The translations under genes and the position numbers were made by a program. A model generated the notes under the pieces. It was given only the letters and a program-made list of their open reading frames with translations. It was not told where the DNA came from and made no database searches. Of a stretch of 9,435 nt of DNA, positions 6,671 through 9,435 are shown piece by piece (position 1 is the first letter of the stretch; each line of letters begins with the position of its first letter). The stretch comes from Armatimonadota bacterium (GTDB taxonomy: Bacteria > Armatimonadota > Armatimonadia > Armatimonadales > Armatimonadaceae): NCBI GenBank assembly GCA_014381035.1, contig JACMIS010000092.1, positions 1 through 9,435 on the forward strand, given 5' to 3'.

Positions 6671-8910
6671 AAGTAAAATGGGAAAGATTCGGGGTAGCGG
6701 CGGCACTGTCTATCTTGCTGGCGGCGTCCGCGCCCGTCTATGCACACGGCGGCGAGGATCACAGCGGGGGAACAGCGACGGTCACCACGGCGGCGGGGGC
6801 AACAATGATCCCTGAAACGCAATTTGAACTCGAAATCATCGACACGGCTGCGAATGACCCGTTGCTCGGTAGCGAGGTGCCGCTGGAAAACGCGGCGGTC
6901 AAAGCGACTATGAAGCACGGCGACGAGGCGGTGCTGAACGAGGCAGCGCACCAAGAAGGGGAAGGGACCGGCGTATACGGTGTGCATGCAATCCTGGACG
7001 AGAACGGAGCGCACACGATGCGATGGGAGATCACCCCCAAGACTGGTGCAGCCTTCACCGCAGACTTCCCCGTGGCTGTGGCCGGAGTACCCGAACGGTC
7101 CTCAGCCACGGGGCTACTTTCTGGGTGGCGTCTGCCAGCCGCCATCGCGGGCGGCGCGGTGCTTCTCGGGGTAATGTTCGCCCTGGGGCGGGCGAGCAGC
7201 GGCGGCAGTAAAAAGGGACAGGCAGTAGCGGCAAGAGCAGCGATGACTCTCTTTCTCGCCCTTTCACTCGCCGGTGGCAACCCGGTCTGGTCTCACGGCG
7301 GCGAGGATCACGGGACGCCGGGCGGAACACCGAATGCGGCAACCGGATCGTTCGCCGACCTCAAGGTAGGAGTCGGCGATATAACGACTGCGACCCAGAC
7401 CAAAAAGGTCGGCACGTATAAGGTGACGCTGACAGTCCTGGTGATCAAGCCGAAACCCGCCGATCCGAATCAGATCCGTCTGACGGAGGCGCAGTCGAAA
7501 ACCATCGGCATCCAAACCGTGCCCGTATCGGGCGGGCGATTTGACACAGGAGTTTCCGTGACGGGCACCGTCGCGCCCGACCCGGCGCGGCAGGTGACAC
7601 TTTCAAGCCGTGTGGCGGGACGACTTACTTCGGTCGTCGCCAATATCGGGGACCGCGTACGCGCCGGTCAGGCGCTTGCGACCATCCAGTCCCCGGAAAT
7701 AGCCGGGGCACAGGGCACTTATACTGCTGCTACAGGTGAGGTGTTATCACGCGAGGCCGCCTACCGACAGTCACAAGAACGGGTGCGTATAGCAGAACGG
7801 CAACTTTCCCAGCAAAAAGAACTCGCCCGCGCTGGCGTTTTTTCGCAGGCACCGCTACAGCAGGCCCGCACCGCGCAGTCCGAAGCGGCGTCGGAACTCG
7901 CCACGGTGCGGGCCGCTTTAGCCGAGGCACGGTCGCAACTGGCACAAGCCGAAGCCGACCGCGCCACGCACCGGCTGTCGCTTGCGCGGGTCAAGGAACT
8001 TTTCGAGGTAGGCATACGGTCAAGAGCGGAGTACGAGGCACAGCAACTGGAGGTTTCGCTCGACAACGCCCGCGTTACGCAAGCCGAAGCACTCATCCGG
8101 CAACAGCAGGCGCGGGTAGGGCAGGCCGAAACCCGCGTCGGACTCGCGGGACAGGCGGTCGCGCGGGAAAAGCGGCTCGCCGGTTCCGGCGTGCTAACGC
8201 GCCGCGAAATCGTGCAGTCCCAGGGCGTTCTCGATACGGCACGTCTGCAGGCAACTCAGACACAAGCGGAATTAAACGCTGCTCGGCGGGCTGTGGAGTC
8301 TGCCCGTGCTTCCCTATCCGCCGTCGGGGCGACGCCCGGGGGGGGCAACTCCGTCACGCTGACGGCATCAATCAACGGCATCATCGCCGAACGTGAGGCG
8401 GCGGTGGGCGAGGCCGTCGGGCCGGACAAAACGCTTTTCACGCTGCTAAACCCGTCCGTAGTCGTCGTCGAGGGTGATGTGTTTGAGCAAGATCTACCCC
8501 AGGTACGGGCGGGCATCCCGGTCCGAATCACGACCGACGCCGCGCCCGGCAAAACATTCAACGGTCGCATCGCGAACATCAGCACCACGGTAAATCCCGA
8601 AACGCGATCCGCCCGTGCCCGGATCACCATCAGCAATCCCAGCGGGGTCCTGCGACCCGGAACGTTCGTTCGTGCGCTACTCGTCACCGATCCACGCCCG
8701 CAGACTGTGACCGTGCCGGACGCGGCGGTGCAGAGCGAGGCAGGGTTGAAGGTCGTTTACATCAAGAGTGGTAACACTTTCGTGCGGCGGGAGGTCGCCG
8801 TCGGCGAAAGCGCGGGCGGGCGTACACAGATCAAGAGCGGCGTCAAACCCGGCGAGCAAGTCGTGACGACCGGCGCGTACCAACTGCGTGCCATAAGCCG
8901 GGGAAGTTAG
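6667..8910 (+). CDS. FixH/YtkA-like domain fused to an RND periplasmic adaptor (CusB/CzcB-like)
   Basis: A 747-residue protein linking inner-membrane pump to outer-membrane channel; RND adaptors usually have about 350-550 residues. Order: signal peptide 1-26; His-rich HGGEDH 27-32; a beta-rich domain about 48-138 resembling FixH/YtkA; a membrane segment about 156-173; a basic linker (K182, K183, R190); a second signal-like hydrophobic stretch 193-209; a second HGGEDH 210-215. The adaptor proper follows: first lipoyl half about 285-345 (VSVTGTVAPDPARQ, NIGDRVRAGQ, then SPEIAGAQ), coiled coil about 350-553, second lipoyl half about 563-600, beta barrel about 605-680, membrane-proximal domain to 747. 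The coiled coil has three tip-like motifs centred on G390, G449 and G508. M193 (ATG at 7243) could be the relic start of a once separate adaptor. Coupled to TolC-2 by ATGA. The CusB/CzcB class is inferred from context; the N-terminal domain call is moderate. Confidence 0.92.
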   Translation: MKVKWERFGVAAALSILLAASAPVYAHGGEDHSGGTATVTTAAGATMIPETQFELEIIDTAANDPLLGSEVPLENAAVKATMKHGDEAVLNEAAHQEGEGTGVYGVHAILDENGAHTMRWEITPKTGAAFTADFPVAVAGVPERSSATGLLSGWRLPAAIAGGAVLLGVMFALGRASSGGSKKGQAVAARAAMTLFLALSLAGGNPVWSHGGEDHGTPGGTPNAATGSFADLKVGVGDITTATQTKKVGTYKVTLTVLVIKPKPADPNQIRLTEAQSKTIGIQTVPVSGGRFDTGVSVTGTVAPDPARQVTLSSRVAGRLTSVVANIGDRVRAGQALATIQSPEIAGAQGTYTAATGEVLSREAAYRQSQERVRIAERQLSQQKELARAGVFSQAPLQQARTAQSEAASELATVRAALAEARSQLAQAEADRATHRLSLARVKELFEVGIRSRAEYEAQQLEVSLDNARVTQAEALIRQQQARVGQAETRVGLAGQAVAREKRLAGSGVLTRREIVQSQGVLDTARLQATQTQAELNAARRAVESARASLSAVGATPGGGNSVTLTASINGIIAEREAAVGEAVGPDKTLFTLLNPSVVVVEGDVFEQDLPQVRAGIPVRITTDAAPGKTFNGRIANISTTVNPETRSARARITISNPSGVLRPGTFVRALLVTDPRPQTVTVPDAAVQSEAGLKVVYIKSGNTFVRREVAVGESAGGRTQIKSGVKPGEQVVTTGAYQLRAISRGS
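6745..6762 (+). repeat. HGGEDH-coding 18-bp repeat, first copy
   Basis: CACGGCGGCGAGGATCAC encodes residues 27-32 of the adaptor, directly after the first signal peptide. It is identical to 7294-7311, 549 bases (183 codons) downstream in the same frame. The bases on either side differ. The motif is a likely metal-binding His/acid cluster at the mature N-terminus. Confidence 0.85.
7294..7311 (+). repeat. HGGEDH-coding 18-bp repeat, second copy
   Basis: Identical to 6745-6762. It encodes residues 210-215, just after the internal hydrophobic stretch that ends PVWS; the first copy follows PVYA. The matching context (hydrophobic run, PV-aromatic-small residue, HGGEDH) suggests a duplicated or fused signal-peptide module. 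Confidence 0.85.
7780..8310 (+). repeat. Three 59-residue repeats in the adaptor coiled coil
   Basis: Residues 372-430, 431-489 and 490-548 align without gaps. The shared core is K-[ER]-L-x3-G-[VI]-x-[ST]-[QR], placed at 384-394, 443-453 and 502-512, with G390, G449 and G508 exactly 59 apart. Heptad-like Ala/Leu/Gln/Arg-rich helices fill the rest. The match is at protein level; the DNA copies look diverged, so the repeat is old. The core resembles the single hairpin-tip motif of other adaptors, which contacts the TolC protein. Confidence 0.7.
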
Positions 8911-8927
8911 AGCCGTTCCGAAAACCA

Positions 8928-8939
8928 TTATGACCATAA
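8928..8939. promoter_or_regulatory. Inverted repeat TTATG-AC-CATAA upstream of the DUF305 gene
   Basis: Two perfect 5-base arms with a 2-base spacer, 18 bases after the adaptor stop in the 119-base gap before DUF305. The size suits a small regulator half-site pair, but no regulator gene is in the window and no promoter is clear. Weak candidate operator. Confidence 0.25.
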
Positions 8940-8943
8940 GACT

Positions 8944-8959
8944 ACGGGCTTTCGCCTGT
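8944..8959 (+). terminator. Weak hairpin after the adaptor gene
   Basis: ACGGGC (8944-8949) pairs with GCCTGT (8954-8959), including one G-U pair, around a TTTC loop. No T-run follows (GTTAGTG), so as an intrinsic terminator it would be weak. It may only attenuate transcription between the adaptor and DUF305 genes, or stabilise the mRNA 3' end. Confidence 0.25.
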
Positions 8960-9029
8960 GTTAGTGCCGAATTGGTAATCACTGCCCCGTCATGCGAATG
9001 ACAACGAAAAACGAACACAAGGAAACAAC

Positions 9030-9435
9030 ATGAACAAGACAGCATTTATTGCAACATTAGCCCTCGCGGCCCTGACCACATTCGCGCCCGCAGAGATAGC
9101 CCATGCCCGGCAGGACCACGCCCAGCAAGGACATATGCAGAGCGGGGGCAAGATGCAGAGCGGGGGCAAGATGCAGAGCGGTATGCATTCGATGAAGATG
9201 GGCATGGCCGCCATGAAGAGTTTGAAATCTTTGAAAGGGAAGCAGTTTGATGTCGCCTTCCTTTCACAGATGATCGCGCACCATCAGGCGGCACTCACGA
9301 TGGCGCGCGATGCCCGACCCAATCTGAAAGACGAGCATGTACGGGAACACGCGCAAGAGATCATTACCAGTCAGACCAAGGAGATCCGGGAGATGGGGGC
9401 CTTGCTCCAGACCGATTACAAGGCTAAGCCATCGA
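9030..9435 (+). CDS. DUF305 domain protein, 3' end beyond the window
   Basis: The first 135 residues of a secreted DUF305 protein, four-helix-bundle proteins often found beside copper and other metal-resistance genes. A signal peptide covers about residues 1-26 (ends IAHA, before RQDH). AAGGAA at 9019-9024 serves as ribosome site, five bases before the ATG. The mature N-terminus is a Met/His-rich linker (H30, H35, M36, M42, M48, M52, H53, M55, M57, M59, M62) built partly from an exact tandem repeat. The DUF305 core begins near F73 with FDVAFLSQMIAHHQAALTMA; M81, H84, H85 and M91 are the conserved-type residues. EIITSQTKEIREM (110-122) is the second conserved helix. The frame is still open at the edge. 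A role in periplasmic copper binding is inferred from residues and neighbours. Confidence 0.9.
   Translation, partial: MNKTAFIATLALAALTTFAPAEIAHARQDHAQQGHMQSGGKMQSGGKMQSGMHSMKMGMAAMKSLKSLKGKQFDVAFLSQMIAHHQAALTMARDARPNLKDEHVREHAQEIITSQTKEIREMGALLQTDYKAKPS
9135..9181 (+). repeat. 18-bp tandem repeat in the DUF305 linker
   Basis: The unit ATGCAGAGCGGGGGCAAG occurs twice exactly (9135-9152, 9153-9170) and a third time for 11 bases (9171-9181). It encodes Met-Gln-Ser-Gly-Gly-Lys. The absence of differences points to recent replication slippage, which could vary the number of Met-containing units between strains. Confidence 0.9.

Noticed and set aside
6667..7242. Two separate genes, a FixH-like protein and an adaptor starting at M193
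   Set aside because: The frame is continuous with no stop between them, and the ATG at 7243 has no well-placed ribosome site (AAAAGGGACAGG ends about 20 bases upstream). Kept as an evolutionary hypothesis only.

Overview
The window is a GC-rich stretch (about 60% by eye) with every supported gene on the + strand. It appears to be a metal-efflux and periplasmic metal-handling locus, most likely for copper or silver, from a diderm (Gram-negative-type) bacterium. The diderm assignment rests on two TolC-family outer-membrane factors, a periplasmic adaptor and an RND pump. The sequence alone does not fix the phylum. No rRNA, tRNA, CRISPR array, transposase or other mobile element was seen.

Left block (1-3924): the C-terminal three quarters or more of an RND permease, cut by the left edge. 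It overlaps by ATGA with a TolC-family outer-membrane factor (TolC-1, 2488-3924). Middle block (4003-5363): two secreted metal-binding-type proteins, a histidine-free cupredoxin-fold protein and a protein ending in a TRASH/YHS-like cysteine cluster. Right block (5360-8910): a second, CzcC/CusC-like outer-membrane factor (TolC-2) and a very long periplasmic adaptor. Each is joined to the gene before it by an ATGA overlap, so TRASH protein, TolC-2 and adaptor form one translationally coupled unit. The window ends in a secreted DUF305 protein with a Met/His-rich linker (9030 to beyond the edge).

Inferred working model: the cupredoxin, TRASH and DUF305 proteins bind or ferry metal in the periplasm. 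Adaptor, RND pump and one of the TolC proteins form the trans-envelope export channel. The metal is inferred from family associations and Cys/Met/His content. The RND pump lacks the CusA methionine triad, so its own substrate is uncertain.

Most unusual points: (1) the adaptor carries two signal-like segments, each followed by the identical motif HGGEDH encoded by the same 18 bases, with a FixH/YtkA-like domain and a membrane segment between them. This looks like a fusion of two exported proteins. (2) Its coiled coil holds three hairpin-tip-like motifs at an exact 59-residue spacing, where an RND adaptor usually has one. (3) The RND pump keeps the TM4 Asp-Asp pair but has Thr at the usual TM10 Lys position and an Asp two residues earlier. 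The three gaps between genes (78, 134 and 119 bases) hold only weak palindromes and one weak hairpin. No convincing promoter or strong terminator is visible.
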